Source: Bacteroidota bacterium (GTDB taxonomy: Bacteria > Bacteroidota > Rhodothermia > Rhodothermales > Rubricoccaceae). From it: a DNA stretch of 38,176 nt. Below are positions 8,568 through 18,273 of the stretch, one piece after another. The notes under the pieces were generated by a model. That model was not told the origin of the DNA. It made no database searches and saw nothing but the letters and a program-made list of their open reading frames with translations. The position numbers and the translations under genes are program-made. The stretch covers positions 11,837-50,012 of the forward strand of contig DUBD01000004.1 of the NCBI GenBank assembly GCA_012960515.1. Direction: 5' to 3'. Position 1 is the stretch's first letter; the number at the start of each line of letters is the position of its first letter.

Positions 8568-8774
8568 GCGCGAAGCTCTCGTGCAAACGTTTTCCTTCGG
8601 GAGGCGGCGAGGAGCGGCCTCCGGGCGCGTCTCTGGCCAGAGAGCCCCCTTGGCCCCGCCGGGATAGGGGAGAACGCCGCACACCGCCGGGCGTAGGCCG
8701 GACCTCCCCCGCTTCCTCGCCCGTATCTTCCGCGCCCTCTGCGCTTTCGCGGCACACGCCCCCTCCGTTCTCCG

Positions 8775-9362
8775 ATGGACTACATCCAGGTCGACATTAT
8801 CGGGCTCTCGACGAGCCCTTCCTCGGGCGGGGCCTACGCCCTCGTCCTCGGCGAAACCAACGGCAACCGGCGCCTCCCCATCATCATCGGGGCCTTCGAG
8901 GCGCAGGCCATCGCGCTGGAGCTGGAGAAGATCCAGCCGCCCCGGCCGATGACGCACGACCTCCTCCGCAACCTCTTCGACGCCCTCGGCGCGGAGGTCA
9001 CGGACATCGCCATCGACGACCTGCGCGAGGGCACCTTCTTCGCCAAGATCCGCTACGTCTACGACGACGAGGAGGCGCAGCTGGACGCCCGCCCGTCCGA
9101 CGCCGTCGCGCTGGCGGTCCGCACGGACGCGCCCATCTTCGTGGCCGCCGAGGTGCTGGAAGAGGCAGGCATCCCCGCCGACGACGAGGAGGACGAGCCG
9201 CAGAGCCCGGAGCCCGCCCGCCGCGCGCCGGCCGAGCCCGCCAGCGGCGGCTCCCGCCTGGAACGGATGGAGGGCCAACTCCAGAAGGCCATCGAGGAGG
9301 AGGACTACGAGATGGCCGCCAAACTGCGCGACGAGATCGCGCGGATGAAGTCCGAGAACTGA
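8775..9362 (+). CDS. Bifunctional nuclease family (DUF151) protein with C-terminal UVR motif
   Basis: N-terminal VDIIGLSTSPSSGGAYALVLGETNGNRRLPIIIGAFEAQAIALELEKIQPPRPMTHDL and C-terminal LERMEGQLQKAIEEEDYEMAAKLRDEIARMKSE (UvrB/UvrC motif). Confidence 0.92.
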   Translation: MDYIQVDIIGLSTSPSSGGAYALVLGETNGNRRLPIIIGAFEAQAIALELEKIQPPRPMTHDLLRNLFDALGAEVTDIAIDDLREGTFFAKIRYVYDDEEAQLDARPSDAVALAVRTDAPIFVAAEVLEEAGIPADDEEDEPQSPEPARRAPAEPASGGSRLERMEGQLQKAIEEEDYEMAAKLRDEIARMKSEN

Positions 9363-9958
9363 TGGCCGCCTGTTTCCGGACGCTCGCGCTCGCCGCGCTG
9401 GCGGTGCTCGCCGCGAGCGCTCCACAGGCACAGAGCATCGCCGGGGCCGAGGCCGCCGCGCAGGCCTACGCCGACGCCATCTCCGCGCAGGATTGGGCCG
9501 CCGCCGCCGCCCTCACAGACTCCACCGACCTCGCCCGGCTGGCGGAGCTGTTCGACGTGATCGCCGCGTTCGGTGAGGAAGGCGCCGACCTCTTCGGCAT
9601 GGACGGCGCCGAGTCCCCGCAGGACGCGTTCGTCGCGCTCATGGAGTTCGTCAGCGGGCAGCCCATGATGGGCGACGTGTTCGGCAGCATCTCCATGGAC
9701 CTGATCGGCAGCGTCGCGGAGTCCGATACCCTCGTGCACGTGCTCGGGCGGACGCAGACCCGGATGCTCGGCTCCGATGTGAGCGGCATCGAGGTCACCA
9801 CAGCGCGATGGGACGGCACGCGCTGGGTGGTCAAGCTGAAAGAAGAGATGGAGGGCATGATCACCGCGATGGAAGCGGCGTTCGCGAACCCCGCCCTCCT
9901 GGAAGGCTTCGGTGATATGCCGCCCCCGCCCCCCTCCGATCCCAAGAAAGAGCGGTGA
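9362..9958 (+). CDS. Secreted/periplasmic hypothetical protein
   Basis: Signal peptide MAACFRTLALAALAVLAASAPQAQS; start overlaps the upstream stop (TGATG). Confidence 0.7.
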   Translation: MAACFRTLALAALAVLAASAPQAQSIAGAEAAAQAYADAISAQDWAAAAALTDSTDLARLAELFDVIAAFGEEGADLFGMDGAESPQDAFVALMEFVSGQPMMGDVFGSISMDLIGSVAESDTLVHVLGRTQTRMLGSDVSGIEVTTARWDGTRWVVKLKEEMEGMITAMEAAFANPALLEGFGDMPPPPPSDPKKER

Positions 9959-11574
9959 GCACCGAGGCCCGTCCGGTCCCGCACGGCGCACTCGGCGCCA
10001 GCCGGCTGTTCCAAGCGGTCGCCGGCCGCGAGCCCGAGGCCCTCGCCTTCTACGCCCACGACTGGCGCGATGGGCTCGCCGAGGCTGCTCGCATCGCCGC
10101 GGAGCACCCGCGCGACCGAGACGCGCTGGCGGATGCCCTCGTGCAGCAGAACCGCCGCTGGGGCGCGGACGCCGCCGCGATGGCGAACGCCGAGACGCTC
10201 CGCCAGCCGGAGGCCGTCGCGGTCCTCACGGGGCAGCAACTCGGGCTCTTCGGCGGGCCGCTCTACACGGTCTGGAAGGCGCTCGGTGCCGTCCTGACCG
10301 CCCGCCGCGTGGCGCGCGAGACCGGCCGCCCCGCCGTGCCCGTCTTCTGGCTCGCCGGCGAAGACCACGACCTCGACGAGGTCCGCCAGACGCTCGTGCC
10401 TCGCGGCGAATCCGTCGCGGCGGTGGGCTACGGTGCGTCCGACGCCGACAACCGCCAGCCCGTCGGCCGGATCGATCTCGACGCGGAGGCGCTGGCGGAC
10501 GCGCTCGGCGCGATGGAAGCGGCGCTGCCCGAGGGCCCGCACCGCGCGGACGTGGTGGCGCTCCTGCGGCGGACGTGGTCGCCCGGCCGCCCCTGGCGCG
10601 ACGCGTTCGCCGAGACCATCCTCGCGCTGACCCGCGAGACGGGGCTCGTCCTCGTCTCCCCGGACGACCCCGCCATCAAAACCCTCGCGCGCGACCTGTT
10701 CGCGGCGGAGGCGACGGACTGGGAGGCCACGTTCGAGGCGCTCACCGCGCAGACGGAGCGGCTCCGCAGCGCAGGCTTCCACGCGCAGATCGAGCCCGCT
10801 CCGCTCAACCTCTTCCTCCTCGATGGCGACGACCGGCTGGCGCTCGATCCCGGCGCGTCCGGCGTCCGCGTCCGACAGACCGGCGCCCGCGTGGACCTCG
10901 CCGAGACGGCCCGCCAGCGGCCCGGGGCGCTCAGCCCCAACGTGGTCCTCCGCCCGGTGATGCAGGACGCGCTCTTCCCGACCGTCGCGTACGTCGCGGG
11001 GCCGGGGGAGACGGCGTACTTCGCGCAGCTCCGGGGCGTCTACGAGCGGTTCGGCGTGCCGATGCCGGCCATCGTGCCGCGGCTCAGCGTGACGCTCGTG
11101 CCGGCCTCGGTGCGGAAAGTGCTGGACCGCTACGGCCTCGCGCTGCCGGACCTCCGCGAGGGCATCCAGGCGCACTGGAAACGCCTCGCGATGGAAGCCT
11201 CGGACACGGATTTCGCCGCCGCCTTCGCGGACGCGCGCGCCGCCACAGACGCCGAGATCGACCGGCTGGCGCCCCTCGCGACCGGCATCGACACGTCGCT
11301 GGAGGCCGCCGCCGAGGCCGCGCGCACCCACATCCACGCCGCCCTCGCGCGACTCGAAACCAAGACCGTCCGCGTCCAGAAGCGCCGGCACGACGACGTC
11401 CGCGCCCGCCTCGCGCGCGCCCACGCCGCGCTCTGGCCCAACGGGACGCTGCAGGAGCGCGCCGCCAACCCCTTCGCGTTCGCCGTCGCCCTCGGGCTGG
11501 ACGGCTTCGCCTGGCTGGCGGACGCCCTCGGCGAGGACATCGACACGAGCCGGCATTGGGTGGTGGAGGCGTGA
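9955..11574 (+). CDS. bshC: Bacillithiol biosynthesis cysteine-adding enzyme BshC
   Basis: AVLTGQQLGLFGGPLYTVWKALGAVLTARRVARETGRPAVPVFWLAGEDHDLDEVR is the BshC core; GTG start overlaps the previous stop (GTGA). Confidence 0.9.
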   Translation: MSTEARPVPHGALGASRLFQAVAGREPEALAFYAHDWRDGLAEAARIAAEHPRDRDALADALVQQNRRWGADAAAMANAETLRQPEAVAVLTGQQLGLFGGPLYTVWKALGAVLTARRVARETGRPAVPVFWLAGEDHDLDEVRQTLVPRGESVAAVGYGASDADNRQPVGRIDLDAEALADALGAMEAALPEGPHRADVVALLRRTWSPGRPWRDAFAETILALTRETGLVLVSPDDPAIKTLARDLFAAEATDWEATFEALTAQTERLRSAGFHAQIEPAPLNLFLLDGDDRLALDPGASGVRVRQTGARVDLAETARQRPGALSPNVVLRPVMQDALFPTVAYVAGPGETAYFAQLRGVYERFGVPMPAIVPRLSVTLVPASVRKVLDRYGLALPDLREGIQAHWKRLAMEASDTDFAAAFADARAATDAEIDRLAPLATGIDTSLEAAAEAARTHIHAALARLETKTVRVQKRRHDDVRARLARAHAALWPNGTLQERAANPFAFAVALGLDGFAWLADALGEDIDTSRHWVVEA

Positions 11575-11610
11575 GCAGACCGCTCATGACCCCGCCCACC
11601 GGCACCGCCA

Positions 11611-11628
11611 GCGGGGCGGGGCCCCCGC
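11611..11628 (+). terminator. Terminator-like hairpin downstream of bshC
   Basis: GCGGGG(11611-11616)-cggggc-CCCCGC(11623-11628) followed by GTTTTCTC. Confidence 0.6.
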
Positions 11629-11644
11629 GTTTTCTCTGACCGCT

Positions 11645-12307
11645 ATGCTGTTCTCCCCCCTCGTCGAGCGCGCCATCGAGATCGCCGCGGAGTGGCACGA
11701 CGGCACGTACCGGAAGGGCCGCTGGACGGACCCCGTGCTGGCCCCGCCGCAGACCGAGGCCCTCGCGCCGGGCGTCCCCGCCATGTCCCACGTCACGACC
11801 GTCGCGCTGACGGTCGCCCGCGCGGGGTGGAGCGACGAGACCATCGCGGCCGCCTTCCTGCACGACACGCTGGAGGACCGCGACCGGCACGCGCGGACGC
11901 TCGCCGCGGACCGGCTGGCGGCGCTCGTCGGCGAGGAGGTCGTCGCGATCGTGGAAGCCGTCACGGAGCCGAAGGTGGACGACGCAGGCCGCCCGCTGGC
12001 GTGGCGCGTCCGCAAGGATGCGTACCTGGCGACGCTCCGGGCGGCCTCCGCCGAGGCCGCGGCCGTCTCGCTCGCGGACAAGCTGCACAACGCCTACGCG
12101 ATGGCCTCCAGCCTGGAGGCCGGCGTGGACATCTTCCGCGCGGCACCGGGCCGCACCGCGCTCTCCGCCGGCGCCGAGGACCAGCTGTGGTACTTCCGCG
12201 CCGTCGTGGAGGCGACCGCGCACCACGAGGACCCGCGGCTGGACGCGCTCCGCGCACGCCTCGCGAAAGAGATCGAGCGGTTCGCCGCCGCCGTGGGGCT
12301 GGCGTAG
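11645..12307 (+). CDS. HD-domain (RelA/SpoT-type hydrolase-like) protein
   Basis: SHVTTVALTVARAGWSDETIAAAFLHDTLEDRDRHARTLAADRL...AVSLADKLHNAYAM: HD residues plus DKLHN motif. Confidence 0.8.
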   Translation: MLFSPLVERAIEIAAEWHDGTYRKGRWTDPVLAPPQTEALAPGVPAMSHVTTVALTVARAGWSDETIAAAFLHDTLEDRDRHARTLAADRLAALVGEEVVAIVEAVTEPKVDDAGRPLAWRVRKDAYLATLRAASAEAAAVSLADKLHNAYAMASSLEAGVDIFRAAPGRTALSAGAEDQLWYFRAVVEATAHHEDPRLDALRARLAKEIERFAAAVGLA

Positions 12308-12339
12308 CTGCCCGCCGAGCGCGACCCTGCCGACCGCCG

Positions 12340-12354
12340 CCGCCAGCGGGGCGG
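12340..12354. repeat. CCGCCAGCGGGGCGG between convergent genes
   Basis: Exact 15-mer just before the stop codon of the MBOAT gene (12357). Confidence 0.8.
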
Positions 12355-12356
12355 GA

Positions 12357-13844
12357 TCAGAACTGGAAGTAGATGAACGGGACGGCGCCGTAGCTGCCGA
12401 ACAGGATGATCGCGAGGGAGATCACGATGTAGACCGCCCAGCGCTTCGCGGGCACCATCGCGGCCAACCGCTCGTCCAGGCTCTTGCCGCGCTCCTCCAG
12501 GATGTCCACGAACAGGAACGCGCCCACAGCCGCCACGATCAGCCCGAAGTCGAACACGTCGAAGCCGGGCAGGATGGGGGAGGTGTAGACCCCCTCCGGC
12601 ACCACGAACATCCGCTTCGTCATGGTCCAGGCGTCGCCCAGGCTCGCCGTCCGGAAGGCCTGCCCGCATGCCAGCCAGAGGAAAAACGTCGTCGCGATGC
12701 CGGTTGCCCGGCGGACCGCCGCGATGGGGAGCGCGCCGCCAGCCGCGGCGACCTCGGCGGTGGCGCGGCGCTCGAACAGCTTCCAGAAACGGTCGCGGTA
12801 GGGCTTGAGCAGGCGGCCGAAGATGAGCAGCATCCCGTGCGTGAAGCCGAAGAACACGAAGGTCCACGCGGCGCCGTGCCAGAGCCCGCTCACGGTAAAG
12901 ATGATGAGCAGGTTGAGCATCCCGCGGACCGGCCCCTTCTTCCCGCCGCCGAGCGGGGCGTAGAGGTAGTCCCGGAACCAGGACATCAGACTGATGTGCC
13001 AGCGCCGCCACAACTCGCCCATGGAGGCGGAGAAGTACGGGCGCCGGAAGTTGTCCATGAGCCGGAAGCCCATGACCCGCGCCGCGCCGATGGCGATGAG
13101 GCTGTAGCCCGCGAAGTCGCCGTAGATCTGCCACGCGAAGGCGAGCGAGGCCGCCCACGTCGCGGCACCCCCGAACGCCTCGGGGTTGGCGTAGACCACG
13201 TCCGCGTAGGGCGCCATCCGGTCCGCCACCACGCACTTGATGAAGAACCCCCAGAGCATGAGGCGGAGCCCGCTGGAGGCCAGCTTCATGTCGAACGGGT
13301 GCTCCTTGTGGAACTGGGGGAGCAGCCGGCGGCTCCGCTCGATGGGCCCCGCCACCAGCTGAGGGAAGAACGTGACGTAGAGCGCGAAGATGCCGAGGTG
13401 TGTCTCGGCGTCCTTGTGCCCGCGGTACACGTCCACGGAGTACGAGAGCGTCTGGAACGTGTAGAACGAGATCCCGACGGGGAGCACGAGCGAGGGGACG
13501 TCCAGCGCGGCGTCTCGCGCGAGGTAGCTCGCGAACGCGTTGAACGTCTCGCCGAAGAAGCCGAGGTACTTGAAGGTCCCCAGCATGGCGAGGTTGGCCG
13601 CGAGGCTGACCCAGAGGTACGGCTTCCGCGCCTCCTTCGTGGGCTGCTGCCCCATCTTGACGCCCATGGCGTAGTCCACGAGCGTGGAGGCCACGATGAG
13701 GCCGAGGTACTCCCACCGCCACCAGCCGTAGAAGAAGTAGCTCGCGGCGAGGAGCCAGACCCAGCGGAAGCGGTGCGGGGTGAGGAAGTACACCCCCACT
13801 ACGACCGGGAAGAAGACGACGAACGCGAGCGAGTTGAACAGCAT
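12357..13844 (-). CDS. MBOAT family O-acyltransferase (AlgI-like)
   Basis: MLFNSLAFVVFFPVVVGVYFLTPHRFRWVWLLAASYFFYGWW; LPVGISFYTFQTLSYSVDVYRG; ELWRRWHISLMSWFRDYLYAPLGG; GLWHGAAWTFVFFGFTHG. Confidence 0.95.
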   Translation of the reverse strand: MLFNSLAFVVFFPVVVGVYFLTPHRFRWVWLLAASYFFYGWWRWEYLGLIVASTLVDYAMGVKMGQQPTKEARKPYLWVSLAANLAMLGTFKYLGFFGETFNAFASYLARDAALDVPSLVLPVGISFYTFQTLSYSVDVYRGHKDAETHLGIFALYVTFFPQLVAGPIERSRRLLPQFHKEHPFDMKLASSGLRLMLWGFFIKCVVADRMAPYADVVYANPEAFGGAATWAASLAFAWQIYGDFAGYSLIAIGAARVMGFRLMDNFRRPYFSASMGELWRRWHISLMSWFRDYLYAPLGGGKKGPVRGMLNLLIIFTVSGLWHGAAWTFVFFGFTHGMLLIFGRLLKPYRDRFWKLFERRATAEVAAAGGALPIAAVRRATGIATTFFLWLACGQAFRTASLGDAWTMTKRMFVVPEGVYTSPILPGFDVFDFGLIVAAVGAFLFVDILEERGKSLDERLAAMVPAKRWAVYIVISLAIILFGSYGAVPFIYFQF

Positions 13845-13850
13845 CGAGTC

Positions 13851-14945
13851 TCAGCGGGCGTCGGCCGGGGAGGGGAGGGCGCCGTACGGCTCGCCCTGGG
13901 TCACGCGGCGGGGCGCTGGCGCTCCCTCCAGCGGCGGGAGCTCTGCGGCGAGGATGTCCGTCGCGCGGATGGCCATGGGCTCTCCGAGGTGGCCCACGTC
14001 GAACCACGAGGCGCGGTCGAAGAGCTCCGGGTAGCGGTCGGGGTCGTTGAGCACGATCACGGCGCCCTCGCCCAGCGCCTCGCGGACGATCTGGGTCACG
14101 CCCACGCCCCGCTCCGTGCCGACCTGCTCCACGAAGACCACGTCCACGCCCTTCGCGCGGGCGCGCTCCGCGAGGGAGATCCAGGCCTCGGCGGTGGCGC
14201 GGTCCCGGTCGTCCGGGGTGTACGTGGTCCGGGCGCGGATGGAGGCCACGCGGCTGGTGAACTCCGCCTGCCCCTCGGGGGAGAGGAAGGCCTCGCGGCG
14301 GGCCGAGCGGAGCGTGTTCCCGTTCTCTCGGAGCGGGATGTGCCCCCGCCGGCCGACGGCGCGCACCTTCCGGCGCTCGGACCTCCACTCCGTGGAGACG
14401 GAGTTGGCCCAGGCACGGCCCCACCCCACGAGGAACGTGTTGCGCACCCAGTACCGCCAGCGGTTGGCGGCGGGCCGTACCCGCCGCGGCAGCGGGCGGT
14501 CCGAGGCGAGGGCCACGCGCGTCCCGATCATCGCGCGGCGGGCGTCGTGGTAGTGCTGTGCCCGCCGCGTGCTGGCGACCCGCTCCGAGACGCCGATGTC
14601 CACGGGGCCGAACTCCACGACCATCCGGCGGATCGGGAGGCCCATGTTCAGGAGGCGGTCCGCGCGGAAGTGCGTCTCCAGCGCGCGCGAGCCCTGCACG
14701 CCGAAGTTGTACGAGGTCACGCCGTCACCGCGGAGGCTGTCCAGCCGCACCGGGTCGATGTGACGGAGCGTCCGGCTGGAGCCGAGGAAGACCACGTCCG
14801 GCTGCGTTGCGCGGACCTCCTGCAGCTTCACCCAGTAGGGTGCGATGTCGGCGTAGTGATCCTGCGACTTCAGCGCCAGCAGGATGGCGCCGAGGATGAG
14901 CGGATACAGCACCGCACGGACGATGTAGCGGCGGGGGATGCGCAC
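13851..14945 (-). CDS. SGNH-like acyltransferase-partner protein adjacent to MBOAT
   Basis: Single N-terminal TM; VVFLGSSRTLRHIDP (GxSR-type block I) and C-terminal WFDVGHLGEPMAIRATDIL (DxxH block V); 6 bp from the MBOAT start. Confidence 0.7.
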   Translation of the reverse strand: MRIPRRYIVRAVLYPLILGAILLALKSQDHYADIAPYWVKLQEVRATQPDVVFLGSSRTLRHIDPVRLDSLRGDGVTSYNFGVQGSRALETHFRADRLLNMGLPIRRMVVEFGPVDIGVSERVASTRRAQHYHDARRAMIGTRVALASDRPLPRRVRPAANRWRYWVRNTFLVGWGRAWANSVSTEWRSERRKVRAVGRRGHIPLRENGNTLRSARREAFLSPEGQAEFTSRVASIRARTTYTPDDRDRATAEAWISLAERARAKGVDVVFVEQVGTERGVGVTQIVREALGEGAVIVLNDPDRYPELFDRASWFDVGHLGEPMAIRATDILAAELPPLEGAPAPRRVTQGEPYGALPSPADAR

Positions 14946-15278
14946 GCGGACCAGGGAGAGGGCGGAGCCTGAAGGTATCGGTTCGGGAGGGAATCGCGGC
15001 CCCCCCTTGGAATACGTGATCCGGACCCGCCACCGCGCACGGGGAGACGGTGCCTAGTGGAACCCCTGGTGCCTCATTGGGTGCAAGTCACTGGGAAACA
15101 GTAGATAATGCGCCAGGCAGTAGGCGCTATCCTCTGTCGGTCTCGTCTGGGCCGACGGCCCGACTCACAATGCCTGGGCCCGCCACGCCGGCCATCGCGC
15201 CGTGTGGCTCCCGCCCGACGAGGCCCTTTGGGGCGCTGGCGGCTTCGATGAGGGGCGCCAGCGCGCCGGCGGCGCCGC

Positions 15279-15698
15279 TCAGACGAGCGCGCGGTGGTCC
15301 ACCATGATGCACCGCTCGGCGACGTAGGGCAGGCCGGCCTCGGCGGCGGCGGCCTCGGCCTCGGTGGAGTGGACGCCTAACTGTGTCCAGATCAGCGGAG
15401 AGCGGCCCGTGTGCACCGCGCGCGCCGCGGCATCCCGCACCACCCCCGCGGTGTGCTCGCTCCGCCGGAACACGTTGACGATGTCCACCTCCACCGCGTC
15501 CGGGATGGACTGGAGGTCCGGGTAGGCCGGCTCGCCGAGGATCTCCTCGTGGTGGGGGTTCACCGGCACGATGCGGTAGCCCGCCGCCTGGAGGTACTGC
15601 GCGATGCGGTGGCTGGTCTGGAACGCCCGCGGCGAGCACCCCACGACGGCGATGGTGCGGGCGGAGAGGAGGGCGTTGCGGAGGTCGGCGATCTGCAT
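15279..15698 (-). CDS. CoA-binding domain protein (YccU-like)
   Basis: LLSARTIAVVGCSPRAFQTSHRIAQYLQAAGYRIVPVNPHHEEILGEPAYPDLQSIPDAVEVDIVNVFRRSEHT...IWTQLGVHSTEA...AGLPYVAERCIMVDH. Confidence 0.93.
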   Translation of the reverse strand: MQIADLRNALLSARTIAVVGCSPRAFQTSHRIAQYLQAAGYRIVPVNPHHEEILGEPAYPDLQSIPDAVEVDIVNVFRRSEHTAGVVRDAAARAVHTGRSPLIWTQLGVHSTEAEAAAAEAGLPYVAERCIMVDHRALV

Positions 15699-15739
15699 CG
15701 GGAGTGGCGCGTTGAACCGGAGTCACTAACGTTGCACCC

Positions 15740-16366
15740 ATGCCATCGGGTTCTCGCTCCCGGCCGTCGCCTCCCGCCGAGGCCGTCCCTTCGCCGGCGG
15801 CCCTCACCGCCGTCCCGTCGGATCCGCCAGCGGAGGGCGGGGACGCGCCGGTCTCCCGTCTGGGGCGCTGGCTCCCTCGGTTATCCGGGCTGGTGCGCTT
15901 CGCCTACCGCGTGGGGGGCGCGAGCGCGCTGGCGGCGGGCCTCGTGTGGTGGGTGCTCGTCCGGGGCTACGTGACGGCGGCGGGCGCCGCGGCGTGGGCG
16001 CCCGCGCTCGGGCTGCTGCTGCTCTTCCTCATACCGGCGGGCGCGGCGTGGCTGCTCGGCCTGACGCTCCACGACCTCCTCACGCTGCCGGAGACGCTGC
16101 GGCGGAGCGCGACGGTCGCGGCCTCCGCCTCGCGCGAGGCGCTCCGCGCGGAACGGGGCGGCCGGCTGGCGGGCGCGCTCGGCGCGCTGTGGGCGGCGCG
16201 CGGCTTCGTGCTGGAGTCGCGCGGGGCGTGGGCGAAGGCGGCCACGGCGGCCCGGCTGGTCCGTCTGGCGAAGCTCCCGTTCGCGCTCGGTCTGGCCGGG
16301 TTGTTCGTGCTCAACGGGCCGATGATCGCGGCCGGGCTGCTCGCGCTGCTGCTGCTCCTCTTCTGA
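15740..16366 (+). CDS. Hypothetical multi-pass membrane protein
   Basis: Several hydrophobic segments (ALAAGLVWWVLVRGYVTAAGAAAWAPALGLLLLFLIPAGAAWLLGL; FALGLAGLFVLNGPMIAAGLLALLLLLF). Confidence 0.65.
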   Translation: MPSGSRSRPSPPAEAVPSPAALTAVPSDPPAEGGDAPVSRLGRWLPRLSGLVRFAYRVGGASALAAGLVWWVLVRGYVTAAGAAAWAPALGLLLLFLIPAGAAWLLGLTLHDLLTLPETLRRSATVAASASREALRAERGGRLAGALGALWAARGFVLESRGAWAKAATAARLVRLAKLPFALGLAGLFVLNGPMIAAGLLALLLLLF

Positions 16367-16446
16367 GCCCTCGCGCAGAGCGCGCACGAGCCCGCCAGAG
16401 GCGGACGTTACCTTCCGGCGTCGCCCTGTTCCGGCCCCCAGACCCC

Positions 16447-18240
16447 GTGCCGGCCCCCACCGAGACCCCGACTGTGCCCTCGTCCGAGGCGGCCGCTGAG
16501 ACCCCGCGCGCCGCCCGCTCCCCTGTGGCCTGGCGCCCCACCGACGAGCCCACGCTGGGGACCGGCCTCCGCTCCGGCTGGCGGGACCTCTCGGTGCGCG
16601 TTCGCCTCGCGATGGGGGCGGCCCTCGTCCTCGCGCTGGCGCTGATGACGGCGGGCCTCTGGCAAGAAGCCGCCGAGCCGCCGTCGGACTCCGACGTGCG
16701 GGCGGAGGCCGTGGCGGCGCGCACGGCGTGGGCGGCGGCGAGGCGGCAGGCCCCCACGGCGCTCCAGCCGGGACCGGACGGCGGGTTCGTCGGGGCGGGG
16801 ACGCTGGAGCCGGGAGACGCGGAGACCGGGGCGGGCCGGTACGTGGACTTCCTCAGCGTGGAGCCCTCGGACAGCTCCCGTTTCTCGGTCGTCGTGACCT
16901 CTGCGGCGTTCCGGCCGGACGTGTCCGTGCTCACGCCCGAGGGCGAGCGTCTGGGCGCCTCGTTGCTGCTCGGGACGGACGAGCGCGCCGAGGTGGTGGG
17001 GCTCCGCGGCCCCGGCCGCTTCGAGATCACCGTCACCTCGGCGGAGCCCGGCCGCACGGGCGCCTACGAAGTCGTCACGACGACGCGCGCGGTCCGCGAC
17101 ACGCTTACCTTCTCGGACCCGCTGCGCGCCGATACGCTCGGGGCGGGCACGCCTCGCGCGGGCCGCTACGAGGCGGCGTACGCGCTCCTCGCGGAGCCGG
17201 ACCGGCCGGTCATCCTGGAGGTCGTCTCGCCCGCGTTCCGCCCGCGGCTCACGCTCCTCGGCCCCGCTGGCGAGATCCGCCAGCAGCGCACGCTGGAGCG
17301 CGGCGCGGCGGGGGACAGCCTCTACGGCGTGGTGCTCCGCTTCCACCCGGGGTGGGACCTCCCGTACACGCTCCTCGTCTCCAGCGATGCGCGTGGGCAG
17401 ACGGGCCCCTTCGCGATGGAGCTCAGGACCGTGGACGCGCGCGACATCACGCCGAGCGACCGGGTTCTGAGCGGCACGCTGGGCCAGGAAAGCTGGCTCC
17501 GCGATGGCCGGTACGTGGACGCCTACCGTTTCCGCGTGCGCGCCAACGAGGAGACCGTCCTCGCGGTGCAGAGCAACGACTTCGCCCCCGCCTTCCGGCT
17601 GTGGCGCGAGGAGACCCGCGGCGCGGAGGAGGTGCTCTCCGAACTCAACCGCGCCGAGCGCGCCCGCATCGAGGTCACTCCGGACGACCTGGAGCCCGGC
17701 CTCTACGTCCTGGAGGTCACCAGCGCCGAGGGCGCCGAGGGCGGCGTCTACCCTGGCGGCGACTACACCCTCCGCGTGGAGTCCCGCGTGCCGGTCGATC
17801 TCTTCGGTCCCGCGGACCCGGACGACCCCGACTCCCCCCGCGGCTGGACCGCCCCGGTGCGCGCCTCCGCCAGCGGCACGACCGAGGACGGCGAGACCTT
17901 CGCCTTCGACGTCTCGGGCGTCTCCGTCACCTACCCCGGCGGCGACCGTACGATGATCCAGGTCCGCATCAGCGTCCGCTCTGTGGACTACACCGGACCC
18001 TGGGCACCCTGGCGCCGGTTCGCCTCCCAAAGCACGCTCATGGACATGGACGGCCGCTCGTACCGACCCTCGCCAGGGCTCAGCGCCGGCACCGGGGTCC
18101 TCGCCGAGCCCGGCGCCACCCGCCAGGGGCGCCTCGTCTTCCTCGCCGACGGCGTCCGCACCGACATCCGCCGCCTCGTGCTGGCGGCTCCGCTCGGCGG
18201 CGGCCGCACCGTCCCGCTCCGACTCGACCTCCCCCGCTGA
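16447..18240 (+). CDS. TM-anchored protein with about three PPC-like repeated modules (GTG start proposed)
   Basis: Central TM MGAALVLALALMTAGLW; repeats of GRYVDFLSVEPSDSSRFSVVVTSAAFRPDVSVLTPEGE...GRFEITVTSAEPGRTGAYEV. Start chosen within ORF 15946-18240 because the upstream part overlaps the preceding gene. Confidence 0.75.
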   Translation: MPAPTETPTVPSSEAAAETPRAARSPVAWRPTDEPTLGTGLRSGWRDLSVRVRLAMGAALVLALALMTAGLWQEAAEPPSDSDVRAEAVAARTAWAAARRQAPTALQPGPDGGFVGAGTLEPGDAETGAGRYVDFLSVEPSDSSRFSVVVTSAAFRPDVSVLTPEGERLGASLLLGTDERAEVVGLRGPGRFEITVTSAEPGRTGAYEVVTTTRAVRDTLTFSDPLRADTLGAGTPRAGRYEAAYALLAEPDRPVILEVVSPAFRPRLTLLGPAGEIRQQRTLERGAAGDSLYGVVLRFHPGWDLPYTLLVSSDARGQTGPFAMELRTVDARDITPSDRVLSGTLGQESWLRDGRYVDAYRFRVRANEETVLAVQSNDFAPAFRLWREETRGAEEVLSELNRAERARIEVTPDDLEPGLYVLEVTSAEGAEGGVYPGGDYTLRVESRVPVDLFGPADPDDPDSPRGWTAPVRASASGTTEDGETFAFDVSGVSVTYPGGDRTMIQVRISVRSVDYTGPWAPWRRFASQSTLMDMDGRSYRPSPGLSAGTGVLAEPGATRQGRLVFLADGVRTDIRRLVLAAPLGGGRTVPLRLDLPR

Positions 18241-18273
18241 CCCCGCCCGGTCCGCGGCCGACCTCTCTCCGAC

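Noticed and set aside
12018-14972. 984-aa plus-strand ORF and 776-aa minus-strand ORF (12094..14424)
   Set aside because: Shadow frames of the MBOAT and SGNH-like genes.
15040-15140. Cobalamin-type riboswitch or tRNA
   Set aside because: Checked by eye on both strands; no B12 box, no cloverleaf or T-loop consensus.
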